From assembly GCA_038900335.1 (NCBI GenBank), contig JBBMRB010000008.1, positions 90,270 through 154,269 of the forward strand: a stretch of 64,000 nucleotides of DNA, read 5' to 3'. The notes beneath the pieces are model-generated. The model was not told the DNA's origin. It saw nothing but the letters and a program-made list of their open reading frames with translations, and did no database searches. Of this stretch, positions 45,822 to 55,324 are shown piece by piece (within the stretch, counting starts at the first letter, position 1; every line of letters begins with the position of its first letter). This stretch comes from Rs1 sp038900335 (GTDB lineage: Bacteria; Pseudomonadota; Gammaproteobacteria; Pseudomonadales; Balneatricaceae). A program made the translations under genes and the position numbers.

Positions 45822-46502
45822 ATGCCATCGACTAACCCCTTTACGCAAATGTTTGCACGGTCCCCGTTCAAACCTATGCAAGAACATATCGTGAAAGCAC
45901 AAGAATGTGCTGAGCAATTAATCCCTTTTTTCGAAGCATCTTTTGCTGATGATTGGGTATTAGCTCGCAAGTACCAACAAAAAATCACTCGATTAGAAAA
46001 TGAAGCTGACGATATTAAAAAAGAAGTGCGTCAATCATTACCTAGCAACCTATTTTTACCCGTTCCTCGTACCGATTTACTTAGCCTAATACGCATGCAA
46101 GATAAAATAGCGAATAGAGCTAAAGATATCTCGGGCATTATGCTGGGCCGAGAAATGGTTATTCCAAGTATTATTCAAGTTGAAATGCTAGCCTTTGTTA
46201 AAACCGCAGTAAAAACTTCTGAACAAGCAGTAACCGCTCTTTCTGAACTAGATGAGCTCGTAGGCGCTGGTTTTAGAGGCCGAGAAGTTGATGTTGTAGA
46301 AGCGCTTATTCACAAGTTGGATGATTTAGAGCACCAAACTGACGAGCTGGAAAGAAACATTCGTCATTCATTATTTCGCGTAGAGAAAGATATAGATCCT
46401 ATCGATGCGATGTTCCTATATAAAGTTATTTCATGGATTGGAAATCTTGCCGACCGCTCACAAGATGTAGGCGGAAGACTTCAACTATTGCTAGCTCGAT
46501 AA
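45822..46502 (+). CDS. PhoU-like DUF47 family protein
   Basis: Cytoplasmic helical protein of 226 aa (TIGR00153 family), related to PhoU. The opening NPFTQMFARSPFKPMQEH and the motif LENEADDIKKEVRQSLPSNLFLPVPR are typical, followed by LIRMQDKIANRAKDISGIML and LEHQTDELERNIRHSLF. The family pairs with Pit-type transporters and probably regulates phosphate uptake. The ATG at 45822 fits the family start; an ATG at 45807 adds five residues. It is followed 25 bases later by the pit gene. Confidence 0.88.
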   Translation: MPSTNPFTQMFARSPFKPMQEHIVKAQECAEQLIPFFEASFADDWVLARKYQQKITRLENEADDIKKEVRQSLPSNLFLPVPRTDLLSLIRMQDKIANRAKDISGIMLGREMVIPSIIQVEMLAFVKTAVKTSEQAVTALSELDELVGAGFRGREVDVVEALIHKLDDLEHQTDELERNIRHSLFRVEKDIDPIDAMFLYKVISWIGNLADRSQDVGGRLQLLLAR

Positions 46503-46527
46503 CAGCAATTTTCTAAGAGTAAAAAAT

Positions 46528-47793
46528 ATGAACATAATTGCCCAATACGGTGATGTTATCATCATCCTCGCCTGTGTATTCGGTTTCTTCATGGCATGGG
46601 GAGTCGGCGCAAACGACGTCGCTAATGCTATGGGGACATCAGTAGGCTCAAAAGCACTATCATTAAAACAGGCGATTATTATCGCGATTGTTTTTGAATT
46701 TGCCGGTGCCTACTTAGCAGGTGGTGCAGTTACTGCCACTATCCGTAAAGGTATTATTGATCCATCCCTATTAGCCAGCACACCTGAGCTATTAATCTTT
46801 GGTATGATGTCAGCATTGCTCGCCTCTGCTATTTGGTTACTGGTCGCTACATTTTATGGCTGGCCGGTTTCGACCACACACTCCATTGTTGGCGCTATCG
46901 TCGGTTTTGCCGCGGTAGGTATCTCTCCTGATGCCGTAAACTGGACTAAAGTTTTTAATATTGTTGCCAGCTGGGTGGTATCCCCTCTCACGGCAGGCTT
47001 TATCGCATTCTTTTTGTTTCGATCGGTACAGCGTCTAGTGCTTGATACTATTAACCCCTTTGAGAATGCGCAAAAATATGTCCCGGGCTATATCTTCTTA
47101 GTTGGCTTTATCATCTGCATGGTAACCTTTACTAAGGGCTTAAAGCATATAGGGCTTGATTTAAGCTTTACTAATAGCGCTCTTATTTCGGTAGCATTTG
47201 CCTTAGTTATTATGATTATCGGCAAGCTGATGCTGCGCCGCATAAAAGAAGACAAGCAAGCCGATAAAGATTATCATTTTTCCAGTGTTGAAAAAGTATT
47301 TGGCGTATTGATGATGTTTACAGCATGCGCCATGGCTTTCGCACACGGCTCAAACGATGTTGCCAACGCCGTGGGCCCATTAGCTGCGATCGTAGGTATT
47401 GTCAGCGCTGGCGGTGAAGTTTTACAAAAAACAGCAATGCCATCTTGGATCTTGCTATTAGGCGGTGCGGGTATTGTTGCAGGTCTGGTAATGTACGGTC
47501 ATAAAGTGATTGCTACTGTCGGTCAAAATATTACAGAGCTAACACCTTCTCGAGGTTTTGCAGCAACACTTGCTGCGGCGACAACCGTTGTTGTCGCCTC
47601 TGGTACAGGCTTGCCTATTTCTACCACTCACACTTTAGTAGGTGCGGTATTAGGTGTTGGCCTAGCACGTGGTTTAGCTGCTCTTAACCTGCGTGTTATC
47701 GGCACCATCTTTATCTCTTGGATAGTGACGCTACCTGCCGGTGCCGGCTTATCGATCATGTTCTTCTTCATGTTCAAAGGCATGTTTAGCTAA
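46528..47793 (+). CDS. Low-affinity inorganic phosphate transporter (Pit family)
   Basis: Membrane symporter of 421 aa. It has the two inverted PHO-4 repeats: GVGANDVANAMGTSVGS near the N-terminus and HGSNDVANAVGPLAA in the second half. The STTHSIVGAIVG and STTHTLVGAVLG motifs are also present, with about 11 hydrophobic segments. It takes up metal-phosphate or phosphate driven by H+ or Na+. Its operon partner is the DUF47 gene upstream, and a hairpin terminator follows. Confidence 0.92.
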   Translation: MNIIAQYGDVIIILACVFGFFMAWGVGANDVANAMGTSVGSKALSLKQAIIIAIVFEFAGAYLAGGAVTATIRKGIIDPSLLASTPELLIFGMMSALLASAIWLLVATFYGWPVSTTHSIVGAIVGFAAVGISPDAVNWTKVFNIVASWVVSPLTAGFIAFFLFRSVQRLVLDTINPFENAQKYVPGYIFLVGFIICMVTFTKGLKHIGLDLSFTNSALISVAFALVIMIIGKLMLRRIKEDKQADKDYHFSSVEKVFGVLMMFTACAMAFAHGSNDVANAVGPLAAIVGIVSAGGEVLQKTAMPSWILLLGGAGIVAGLVMYGHKVIATVGQNITELTPSRGFAATLAAATTVVVASGTGLPISTTHTLVGAVLGVGLARGLAALNLRVIGTIFISWIVTLPAGAGLSIMFFFMFKGMFS

Positions 47794-47810
47794 TAGCCTG
47801 TATGACAAAA

Positions 47811-47843
47811 GCGAGCATCTCAAAGATGCTCGCTACTCTTTTG
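47811..47843 (+). terminator. Rho-independent terminator after pit
   Basis: GCGAGCATCT (47811-47820) and AGATGCTCGC (47824-47833) form a 10-bp stem with a 3-base loop, followed by TACTCTTTT. Confidence 0.85.
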
Positions 47844-47957
47844 CATCAAAATAGACACCAGCTAAACCCCTCTTTTTATTAAATAACACCACTTCCTTCT
47901 CGACCTAGCCTATTAAAGGTTGCACAATACTGAATTTTATTTCACTTGGAGTGCGCT

Positions 47958-49292
47958 GTGTCCGACGTCAATCAATACGTAAACTGGTTTCGTCAATCTT
48001 CCCCATACATTAATGCATTACGCAACAATACTGTGGTTGTTATGCTTAGTGGTGATGCTGTCAATGACGCAAATTTTGACAACGTTATACACGATATTGT
48101 GCTGCTTAATAGCTTGGGCATGAAGCTTGTCTTAGTTTGTGGCGCTCGCCCTCAAATTGAGGAGAGACTGGCACTGCGCGGATTAAAACCCAAACTACAC
48201 CACCGTCGACGCATTACTGATCAAGACACCCTACAGTGCGCTGTAGAAGCTAGCGGCTATATCAGGGCAACCATTGAGGCTAAATTATCGATGGGACTAA
48301 TCAACACGCCCATGCACGGTGCTAAAATCAGATTGATGTCTGGTAATTTTGTTACCGCAAAACCAGTCGGTGTGTTTGAGGGCGTTGATCTATGCTACAC
48401 CGGGGAGGTTAGACGTGTTGATCATCGAGCTATTCGTCAATTACTCGATTTAAACTCTATCGTCCTATTATCGACCATCGGTTATTCACCTACGGGCGAG
48501 ATGTTCAATTTACCTGTCGGCGATATTGCAGCGAGGGCTGCTATTTCACTGCAGGCAGATAAACTTATTCTGCTAGGTGAAGAACAAGGTATTACCGATA
48601 GTCACGGTGCGGTGCGCTCTGAATTACTATCCAGTACAGCACAGCGCTTACTCAGCCAATATCGCAATCAAATAAGCGATCCTAATCTAGAGCAATCTGA
48701 AACATCACACTTACTTGAAACAGCCATTACTGCGTGTGATGGTGGTGTACCACGCTGCCACCTACTGTCTTATCAAGCGGATGGTGCGATGCTAACAGAA
48801 CTGTTTAGCAGAGATGGTAGTGGCACTATGATCACCCAAGAATCTTACGAGCAAGTGCGTAACGCTACGGTCGATGACATCGGCGGTATTATTGAGCTTA
48901 TCAATCCGCTAGAGGAAAAAGGCACCCTAGTTCGAAGATCAAGAGAGCGCTTAGAAGCTGAAATTGAGCAGTTTGTAGTGATCGAGCGTGACAATGCAAT
49001 TATTGCCTGCGCAGCACTCTATCTGTTTGCCGATGATACCATTGGTGAACTGGCCTGCATTGCAGTTAATGACAGTTATCTAGGGGGCAATCGTGGTAAT
49101 GTTTTACTCAAAGCGATTGAGCAAAAAGCGTTAACTAAAAACTTAAATACTCTATTTGTATTAACCACCAAAACAGCCCATTGGTTTATAGAACAAGGCT
49201 TTAAAGCTATTGATGTGAGTGAGCTGCCCAAAGAGAAGCAAAAAATTTATAACTTACAACGCAACTCTAAAGTGTTTTCCAAAAAACTATAA
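47958..49292 (+). CDS. argA: N-acetylglutamate synthase ArgA
   Basis: First committed enzyme of arginine synthesis, acetylating glutamate. The 444-aa protein has an N-terminal amino-acid-kinase-like domain (about 10-290, binding the feedback inhibitor arginine, with VVMLSGDAV and LVCGARPQIEERL) and a C-terminal GNAT acetyltransferase domain (about 295-444, with VRNATVDDIGGIIELI and the acetyl-CoA loop YLGGNRGNVLL). The GTG start at 47958 has GGAG 6 bases upstream; a TTG at 47946 would add four residues. In Pseudomonas argE lies between this gene and pit; here it is absent. Confidence 0.94.
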   Translation: MSDVNQYVNWFRQSSPYINALRNNTVVVMLSGDAVNDANFDNVIHDIVLLNSLGMKLVLVCGARPQIEERLALRGLKPKLHHRRRITDQDTLQCAVEASGYIRATIEAKLSMGLINTPMHGAKIRLMSGNFVTAKPVGVFEGVDLCYTGEVRRVDHRAIRQLLDLNSIVLLSTIGYSPTGEMFNLPVGDIAARAAISLQADKLILLGEEQGITDSHGAVRSELLSSTAQRLLSQYRNQISDPNLEQSETSHLLETAITACDGGVPRCHLLSYQADGAMLTELFSRDGSGTMITQESYEQVRNATVDDIGGIIELINPLEEKGTLVRRSRERLEAEIEQFVVIERDNAIIACAALYLFADDTIGELACIAVNDSYLGGNRGNVLLKAIEQKALTKNLNTLFVLTTKTAHWFIEQGFKAIDVSELPKEKQKIYNLQRNSKVFSKKL

Positions 49293-49444
49293 GCACTGAC
49301 TGCGCTCGTTTAATGCAACAGCGGCCTCAGCGCCAATAGAGTCAACTGGCGAACTTCGTTAGAGCCAAATGATTTATTGGTTGTTTGGCCTGCCTTTTCG
49401 TTCTATATTCGATTAAATTTTCTCTCATCTTTGTAGGAGCCAAT

Positions 49445-49741
49445 ATGCACGTAATTATGGATATTATGATTTCCCCAGGTGGCGTCGGCCTCTCTGTTTC
49501 ACCTTATGTAGCTCATTGTCAAAAAGTGTTTCAAGCCGCTAAACTAAATCACAAGATGCATAGCTTTGGCACTAACGTTGAAGGCGAGTGGGATGATGTA
49601 ATGGCAGCAGTTAAGCAATGCCATGATGATTTACATGAAATGGGTGCTGTAAGAATCACCAGCCATATGAAGCTTGGTACGCGCACTGATAAAGCACAAA
49701 CAATTCAAGATAAAATTGATAGCGTTAACGACAAGCTTTAA
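49445..49741 (+). CDS. MTH1187/YkoF-type thiamine-binding family protein
   Basis: Small cytoplasmic protein of 98 aa of the DUF77/MTH1187 family. Features are VIMDIMISPGGVGLSVSPYVA, then KMHSFGTNVEGEWDDVMAAVKQCHD and ITSHMKLGTRTDK. Members bind thiamine or related ligands as oligomers, but a physiological role is unproven. TAGGAG lies 7 bases before the ATG at 49445; the longer frame from 49385 is a hydrophobic leader without homology signal. It converges with phoQ. Confidence 0.85.
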   Translation: MHVIMDIMISPGGVGLSVSPYVAHCQKVFQAAKLNHKMHSFGTNVEGEWDDVMAAVKQCHDDLHEMGAVRITSHMKLGTRTDKAQTIQDKIDSVNDKL

Positions 49742-49778
49742 TCGTTACTATACTTAAAACCTTCCTATTACCTACGCA

Positions 49779-51119
49779 TTAATGTTTTGGGAAGGTGATA
49801 CAAAACTTTGCTCCCCCTAACGAAAACGAGTCTTCTACTTCTAAGCGACAGTTATAAGAACTCAGTATATCGACCGCGACGCTTAAACCTATTCCCTGCC
49901 CTGGCGTGGCTGATGTATCAGCTCGCTCACCTCGCTCTAAAATAGTATAGCGCATATTCTCTGAAACCCCTGAGCCGTCATCTTCAATACTAATGTATAC
50001 ATTTTCTTTATCATCATACATTGAAACAGCGACTTCTGATCGACAATATTTGAAAGCATTTTCCAACATATTACCTAGCACTTCCATCAGGTCTCTTTCA
50101 TCGGCAATCAGCTCTATTTTGTCGCCTAAATTTAAAATAGTATGCACGTCTTTATCACGATACACTTTAGAGAGGACTAACAGAATGCGCTCTACAATAG
50201 GCGTAACAGTCACCGCACTAGTTTTAGTGCCATCGCCAATACTTTTGACCGCTCTATTTAATTGATGCTGAATAATTTGATCCATTCGCCGCACTTGCTC
50301 TTGGGTCAATCTGATATAAGCATCGGGCTGAAGATTCTCATTAGCGGCTCCTTGTAACACAGCTAACGGGGTTTTAAGGCTATGGGCAAGGTCAGCCAAG
50401 GTATTTCTATATCTCTCTCGCTGATGCTTTTCAGCATTTAACAAGTTGTTTAAACTTCTTTTCATATTGTCGAATTCAGTCGCGTAATTGCCATGCAACT
50501 GATCACCTTTACCTGCCGCTATGACTTCTAAATCATGTGCCATTTCTTTTAGAGGCTTGAATCCTCTGACCAGCAAAATAAATAGGCTAGCGCTTAAAAT
50601 CACTACAAAAAACAATAAAAACATACTTAAAAGAGAACGTTCAAGCGTTATTTGCTGTGAGAAATCTTGTTCAGCGACACTTAAAATAACTATGCCGCCA
50701 TTATTTAAGATCGATAAAAAATTAATCTGCGAATCATAACTGACTAACTGCCTAGGCGACGTTATTACGGATGCGACTAAAGAGTTTAATGCATCGTTTT
50801 CATGTAACCCTGTTTTTGACTCCCACAACAATGCTTTACTAGCATCAAACAGCACAACATTGTTGTGCAGCACTTCTCTTTGCAACTGGTAACAGCGGGC
50901 AAATAAGCGCTCATTTTGCTGCTGCCCATTACTAATGCAGGCCTCGTACAGTAAACTTTGTGAAAACAAAGTAGAGCGTAAATCAGTACGCTTCTCATCA
51001 ATAAACATATGATCGACAAGAACCGCAACAGCGCTAAAGACGATTAACAGCATAATAAAAAAGATAAACGACAATCGATATTTAACCGATTGGCATATAA
51101 CCTTTAATTTAAGAGCCAT
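49779..51119 (-). CDS. phoQ: PhoQ-like sensor histidine kinase
   Basis: Membrane kinase of 446 aa. Two transmembrane helices (about 18-37 and 168-190) enclose a periplasmic sensor of about 130 residues. A HAMP-like linker, HisKA box DLAHSLKTPLAVLQG with the phospho-His, and HATPase boxes NMLENAFKY, DDGSGV and GQGIGLSVA follow. The HSLKTPL phosphorylation motif and architecture match PhoQ-type kinases. Whether it senses Mg2+, peptides or pH is not readable. It starts one base after phoP, so they are one operon. Confidence 0.83.
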   Translation of the reverse strand: MALKLKVICQSVKYRLSFIFFIMLLIVFSAVAVLVDHMFIDEKRTDLRSTLFSQSLLYEACISNGQQQNERLFARCYQLQREVLHNNVVLFDASKALLWESKTGLHENDALNSLVASVITSPRQLVSYDSQINFLSILNNGGIVILSVAEQDFSQQITLERSLLSMFLLFFVVILSASLFILLVRGFKPLKEMAHDLEVIAAGKGDQLHGNYATEFDNMKRSLNNLLNAEKHQRERYRNTLADLAHSLKTPLAVLQGAANENLQPDAYIRLTQEQVRRMDQIIQHQLNRAVKSIGDGTKTSAVTVTPIVERILLVLSKVYRDKDVHTILNLGDKIELIADERDLMEVLGNMLENAFKYCRSEVAVSMYDDKENVYISIEDDGSGVSENMRYTILERGERADTSATPGQGIGLSVAVDILSSYNCRLEVEDSFSLGGAKFCITFPKH

Positions 51120-51120
51120 T

Positions 51121-51801
51121 CTAAGATGTGCGTATTAAATCAAAGCGGTAACCCAAGCCACGCACAGTAGTGATAGGTGCCATGGTTTGATCTGGGTCTA
51201 ATTTTTGACGCAAACGACGAATAAATACTTCTAATACATTACTGTCGCGATCAAAATCTTGATGATATAAATGCTCTGTCAGCTCCGCTTTTGAAACCGT
51301 CTTTCCAGAGTGCATCATCAAATATTCTAAGGTGCGATATTCATAGCTAGTCAAATTAATTGGGCGCTCTTTAAAAGCAACAACTCTGCCGACAGTATCT
51401 AGAGATAGATCACCAAACTTTATTACCGGTTTTGCATGACCAGCAGCTCTTCGCAACAATGCATTAAGACGCGCGACCAACTCTTCAATATGAAATGGCT
51501 TAACTAAAAAGTCATCAGCTCCAGCTTCCAGGCCTTCAACTTTGTCCTGCCATTCTCCCCTTGCTGTTAAGATTAAAATTGGGAAATTTCTTTCTGCAGC
51601 ACGCCATTGCTTTATTAATTCAACACCCGATAATGAAGGTAGACCTAGATCCACTATCGTTAAATCGTAATTAAATTCGCATCCCATGTACAGAGCTTCT
51701 CTACCATCCCCTGTTTCCTCGATGGTATAGCCCCGTGATTCAAGTCCACTGACCAACTGACGACGCAAGTCCGCATCATCTTCCACGACCAATAGCTTCA
51801 T
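51121..51801 (-). CDS. phoP: PhoP-like OmpR-family response regulator
   Basis: Transcription factor of 226 aa. The receiver domain (about 1-115) starts MKLLVVEDDADLRRQLV and has the phospho-acceptor Asp near 51 in TIVDLGLPSLSG and a Lys in FLVKPFH. The winged-helix domain (about 125-222) shows NLTSYEYRTLEYLM, LTEHLYHQDFDRDSNVLEV and TTVRGLGYRF. AAGGAGAAAG precedes the ATG. The D-R-D-S-N-V-L-E-V stretch is characteristic of the PhoP/QseB group. The regulon here is unknown. Confidence 0.85.
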   Translation of the reverse strand: MKLLVVEDDADLRRQLVSGLESRGYTIEETGDGREALYMGCEFNYDLTIVDLGLPSLSGVELIKQWRAAERNFPILILTARGEWQDKVEGLEAGADDFLVKPFHIEELVARLNALLRRAAGHAKPVIKFGDLSLDTVGRVVAFKERPINLTSYEYRTLEYLMMHSGKTVSKAELTEHLYHQDFDRDSNVLEVFIRRLRQKLDPDQTMAPITTVRGLGYRFDLIRTS

Positions 51802-52286
51802 GTCTTTCTCCTTTGACCTTAAATATCTTTCGAATTAATTCATTCGAACAGCAAAATCAGATTAATAAATGTTTGAAAACAATAACATTGCAATAAAATG
51901 CATATTCCAATAATACAATGATCGCCAACAAGTGCGTTAATCTAACGTTTTATAATTTTATTTCGCCCTGCAGTTTATAACACTTTCTTAGCTTTCGTCT
52001 ATGATAGATCAGCTAGTAATCATCTGATTTATCTAGTTTAAATATTACAGCCCTGTATTCTATTCACTTCTTTACAACCATTGCCTGTTATCTCATTCAA
52101 TTCACCTATAGCTACAATCATTCAACCTGAGCTAAATAAAAATTCATATATTAATTATTGCATTTTTTACAATCACATAAGATCATCATCCTATTTTTCG
52201 GGATGCTTGATGCTATTTTTTCGAACATAATAAAGCTTATTGTTTGCTATACTCTGCCAATACTCATTATTACTTAAGGAATCGTC
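51802..52286. other. Long AT-rich phoP-ilvD divergent gap
   Basis: A 485-base gap with no convincing gene. Near the phoP side two TTCGAA palindromes (51829-51834 and 51843-51848) are spaced 14 bases start to start, a possible regulator site. On the ilvD side there is a candidate extended -10. Several very short frames occur, including one at 52001-52027 rich in Ile/Leu/Val, but none has a ribosome binding site. Confidence 0.5.
52245..52253 (+). promoter_or_regulatory. Candidate extended -10 promoter of ilvD
   Basis: TGCTATACT at 52245-52253 matches an extended -10 (TGn plus TATAAT-like). It lies 33 bases before the ilvD ATG. No good -35 is seen at the normal spacing. Confidence 0.35.
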
Positions 52287-54131
52287 ATGCCTATTTACAG
52301 ATCCAAGACAACAACAAGTGGACGCAACATGGCCGGAGCGAGAGCTCTATGGCGTGCAACCGGCATGAAAGATGGTGATTTTGAAAAACCAATCATTGCC
52401 ATAGCCAACTCATTTACCCAGTTTGTACCAGGTCACGTTCATCTTAAAGACATGGGACAGCTAGTGGCTCGCGAAGTAGAAAAAGCAGGCGGCGTCGCTA
52501 AAGAGTTTAATACCATCGCTGTCGATGACGGTATTGCTATGGGCCACGATGGCATGCTCTATTCACTACCTTCTCGTGATCTAATTGCCGACTCTGTTGA
52601 GTATATGGTCAACGCTCATTGCGCCGATGCCTTAGTTTGTATTTCCAACTGCGATAAAATCACACCGGGCATGCTAATGGCGGCAATGCGTTTAAATATT
52701 CCCGTTATCTTTGTATCCGGCGGCCCTATGGAAGCGGGAAAAACAAAGCTATCTGAACATAAACTAGATTTAGTAGATGCGATGGTCATTGCTGTAGATG
52801 ATAGTGCATCTGATGAGAAAGTAGCTGAGTACGAGCGCTCAGCATGCCCTACGTGCGGCTCTTGTTCTGGCATGTTCACCGCCAACTCGATGAACTGCCT
52901 AGCAGAAGCACTTGGCCTAGCACTACCTGGTAATGGCTCCCTACTGGCGACACATGCTGATCGTCGTGAGTTATTTTTAGAAGCTGGACGCTCTATTGTT
53001 AGCATTGCGAAAAGCTATTATGAAGATGATAACGAAGCGGTATTACCGCGTAACATCGCCTGTATAAAAGCATTTGAAAACGCTATGGCGCTAGATATCT
53101 GCATGGGTGGATCAACTAACACCATTTTGCACTTATTAGCGATTGCTCTAGAAGCCGAGATCGATTTCACACTAGAGCATATGGAGGCAATGTCTCACAA
53201 CATTCCACAGCTTTGTAAAGTCGCTCCTAACTCACCGCTGTACCATATGGAAGATGTCCATCGCGCCGGTGGTATTATGGGGATTTTAGGTGAGCTAGAC
53301 CGGGCGGGTAAAATACATACTGATATCCCAACAGTGCATAGCGCGACATTAAAAGAAGCGTTGGATAAGTGGGACATTATGCGCAACCCAAGCCCTGAAG
53401 TTTTAAAGTTTTATCGTGCAGGGCCTGCTGGCATTCCAACTCAAACGGCCTTCAGCCAAGCCACACGCTGGAGCAGCGCTGACGGTGACAGAGAAGGCGG
53501 TTGTATTCGCTCACTAGAACACGCCTATTCGCAAGAGGGTGGGCTTGCGGTACTTTACGGTAATATCGCCCTAGATGGTTGTGTTGTTAAAACCGCTGGC
53601 GTCGATGAATCTATTTTAGTATTTGAAGGCAATGCACATGTCACTGAATCACAAGATGAGGCAGTTGCAAATATTTTAGCAGATAAAGTAAAAGCAGGTG
53701 ACGTCGTTATCGTGCGCTACGAAGGACCTAAAGGTGGGCCTGGGATGCAAGAAATGCTCTACCCGACCTCTTACATCAAATCAAAAGGATTAGGTAAAGC
53801 CTGTGCCCTACTAACTGATGGCCGTTTCTCTGGTGGCACATCGGGCTTATCAATCGGCCATGCATCGCCAGAAGCGGCAGCAGGCGGTGCTATTGGTTTA
53901 ATCGAAAATGGCGATAAAATTCGTATTGATATTCCCAATCGCACAATCGATGTCCTAGTCTCTGACGAAGAGCTGGCGATACGTCGTGCAAATATGGAAG
54001 CTAAAGGCAAACTAGCTTGGAAGCCAGTTGAAGCGCGTCCGCGTAAAGTGTCTGCATCATTAAAAGCGTATGCACTATTAGCAACGTCTGCTGATAAAGG
54101 CGCTGTTAGAGATTTATCTAAACTAGATTAA
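52287..54131 (+). CDS. ilvD: Dihydroxy-acid dehydratase
   Basis: Fe-S enzyme of 614 aa that dehydrates dihydroxy acids to the keto-acid precursors of Val, Ile and Leu, upstream of the IlvE step. It opens IYRSKTTTSGRNMAGARALWRATGM. The cluster Cys residues are in CISNCDKITPGM and ACPTCGSCSGMFTANSMNCL. The Lys/Mg site lies around DDGIAMGHDGMLYSLPSR, and the C-terminal domain has LLTDGRFSGGTSGLSIGHASPEA. AAGGAATC precedes the ATG. Full length for the family. Confidence 0.96.
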   Translation: MPIYRSKTTTSGRNMAGARALWRATGMKDGDFEKPIIAIANSFTQFVPGHVHLKDMGQLVAREVEKAGGVAKEFNTIAVDDGIAMGHDGMLYSLPSRDLIADSVEYMVNAHCADALVCISNCDKITPGMLMAAMRLNIPVIFVSGGPMEAGKTKLSEHKLDLVDAMVIAVDDSASDEKVAEYERSACPTCGSCSGMFTANSMNCLAEALGLALPGNGSLLATHADRRELFLEAGRSIVSIAKSYYEDDNEAVLPRNIACIKAFENAMALDICMGGSTNTILHLLAIALEAEIDFTLEHMEAMSHNIPQLCKVAPNSPLYHMEDVHRAGGIMGILGELDRAGKIHTDIPTVHSATLKEALDKWDIMRNPSPEVLKFYRAGPAGIPTQTAFSQATRWSSADGDREGGCIRSLEHAYSQEGGLAVLYGNIALDGCVVKTAGVDESILVFEGNAHVTESQDEAVANILADKVKAGDVVIVRYEGPKGGPGMQEMLYPTSYIKSKGLGKACALLTDGRFSGGTSGLSIGHASPEAAAGGAIGLIENGDKIRIDIPNRTIDVLVSDEELAIRRANMEAKGKLAWKPVEARPRKVSASLKAYALLATSADKGAVRDLSKLD

Positions 54132-54205
54132 CAGCTAATGATGTTATCAGGCGCTACCTTTTAATTAAGAGTTTGATAACATCGCGAATACAAAATCCAG
54201 ACAAC

Positions 54206-54229
54206 AAAAAAGGGCTATCGCCCTTTTTT
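54206..54229 (+). terminator. Bidirectional terminator between ilvD and the DHH gene
   Basis: AAAAAAGGGC (54206-54215) pairs with GCCCTTTTTT (54220-54229) around TATC. The A- and T-runs make it usable in both directions for the convergent genes. Confidence 0.9.
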
Positions 54230-54254
54230 ATTGTCTATCTAGGCTAAATCGCTA

Positions 54255-55193
54255 TTAACCATCAGCATTAATTTTTTCGATTAACTCATTCAATACTCGA
54301 TCTGCGCGCTCATTATCGACTTGGCATGTGCCAGCAGCTTCATGCCCACCGCCACCATAAGTCAACATAAGCTCACCAACATTGGTGCGTGACGAGCGAT
54401 CAAATATAGATTTACCAGTAGCAAACACTGTGTTTTGCTTTTTCATACCCCAAATTTTATGAATAGAGATATTTACTTGAGGGTACAGGGCATAGATCAT
54501 AAACCTGTTACCAGCCCAGATCTCTTCTTCATCTAGTAAATTAAGCACCACTAAATTATCAAAAATTTGCGAGCAGCGCTTAATTTGCTCGACGAACTTT
54601 TCCTGTTGCTCAAAATAAAGATCAACTCTCTCTTTTACATCTTCTAGTAACAATATTTGCTCTATTGTCTGATCCTTACAATGATCGATAAGATCCATCA
54701 TTAATTCATAATTAGAAATTCTAAACTCACGGAAACGGCCAAGGCCAGTTCGCGCATCCATCAGAAAGTTTAATAGCGACCAACCTTGAGGATTGAGCAC
54801 ATCATCACGCTCATACTGGGCAGAGTCAGCAATATCTACCGCTTTCATCATGTCATCCCACGCACTGGGGAAGACTTCGTAGCCCCCATAATAATCAAAT
54901 ACTACGCGTGCAGCAGAAGGTGCGGCGGGGTCAATGATGTGTTTATCATTTTTCTCGTTGCGAATTGTCTCTGATGAATGGTGGTCAAATGCCATATACA
55001 CACTAGGAACAAAAGGTAAGTTAGTCGTGATGTCCTGCTCGCTGAGCTCTATTTTACCATCTTGCATATCTTTAGGATGAACAAACTTAATATCATCAAC
55101 TAAATCAAGATGCTTTAATAACACAGCACAGACTAACCCATCAAAATCACTTCGAGTTACCAAACGGTATTTTGTTTTATTCACAGAGATCAT
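54255..55193 (-). CDS. DHH family phosphoesterase
   Basis: Metal-dependent phosphoesterase of 312 aa. The DHH domain shows TRSDFDGLVCAVLLKHL, DHHSSE and a HIIDPAAPSAARVVFDYYGG region, all with metal-binding Asp and His. The DHHA1 domain at the C-terminus has the GGGGHEAAG substrate motif. The family includes exopolyphosphatases, nanoRNases and cyclic-dinucleotide phosphodiesterases; which applies here is not clear. No membrane segment or GGDEF domain is attached. Monocistronic by appearance, with a terminator shared with ilvD. Confidence 0.85.
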   Translation of the reverse strand: MISVNKTKYRLVTRSDFDGLVCAVLLKHLDLVDDIKFVHPKDMQDGKIELSEQDITTNLPFVPSVYMAFDHHSSETIRNEKNDKHIIDPAAPSAARVVFDYYGGYEVFPSAWDDMMKAVDIADSAQYERDDVLNPQGWSLLNFLMDARTGLGRFREFRISNYELMMDLIDHCKDQTIEQILLLEDVKERVDLYFEQQEKFVEQIKRCSQIFDNLVVLNLLDEEEIWAGNRFMIYALYPQVNISIHKIWGMKKQNTVFATGKSIFDRSSRTNVGELMLTYGGGGHEAAGTCQVDNERADRVLNELIEKINADG

Positions 55194-55324
55194 CCTTTGC
55201 TTTAATTATTACTATAAGAGCCAGCGCTTCTACCTAAATATAGAAGCTTTATGAATATTTGCCAAGCTTTCGAGCTAAATTCACGCTCTATATTAAGCGG
55301 CGTACAAATATATGCTATCAATAA

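Noticed and set aside
49759..49796. ACCTTCC/GGAAGGT inverted repeat at the phoQ end as a terminator
   Set aside because: The loop is about 24 bases and there is no T-run; the pairing is too weak to call.
52001..52027. Eight-codon frame rich in Ile/Leu/Val upstream of ilvD, as an attenuator leader peptide
   Set aside because: No ribosome binding site precedes it and no terminator/antiterminator hairpin pair follows before ilvD. The composition can arise by chance in AT-rich DNA.
52616..53005. 129-codon open frame antisense to ilvD
   Set aside because: It is fully inside ilvD, which carries the conserved Fe-S Cys motifs there; no ribosome binding site or family signal.
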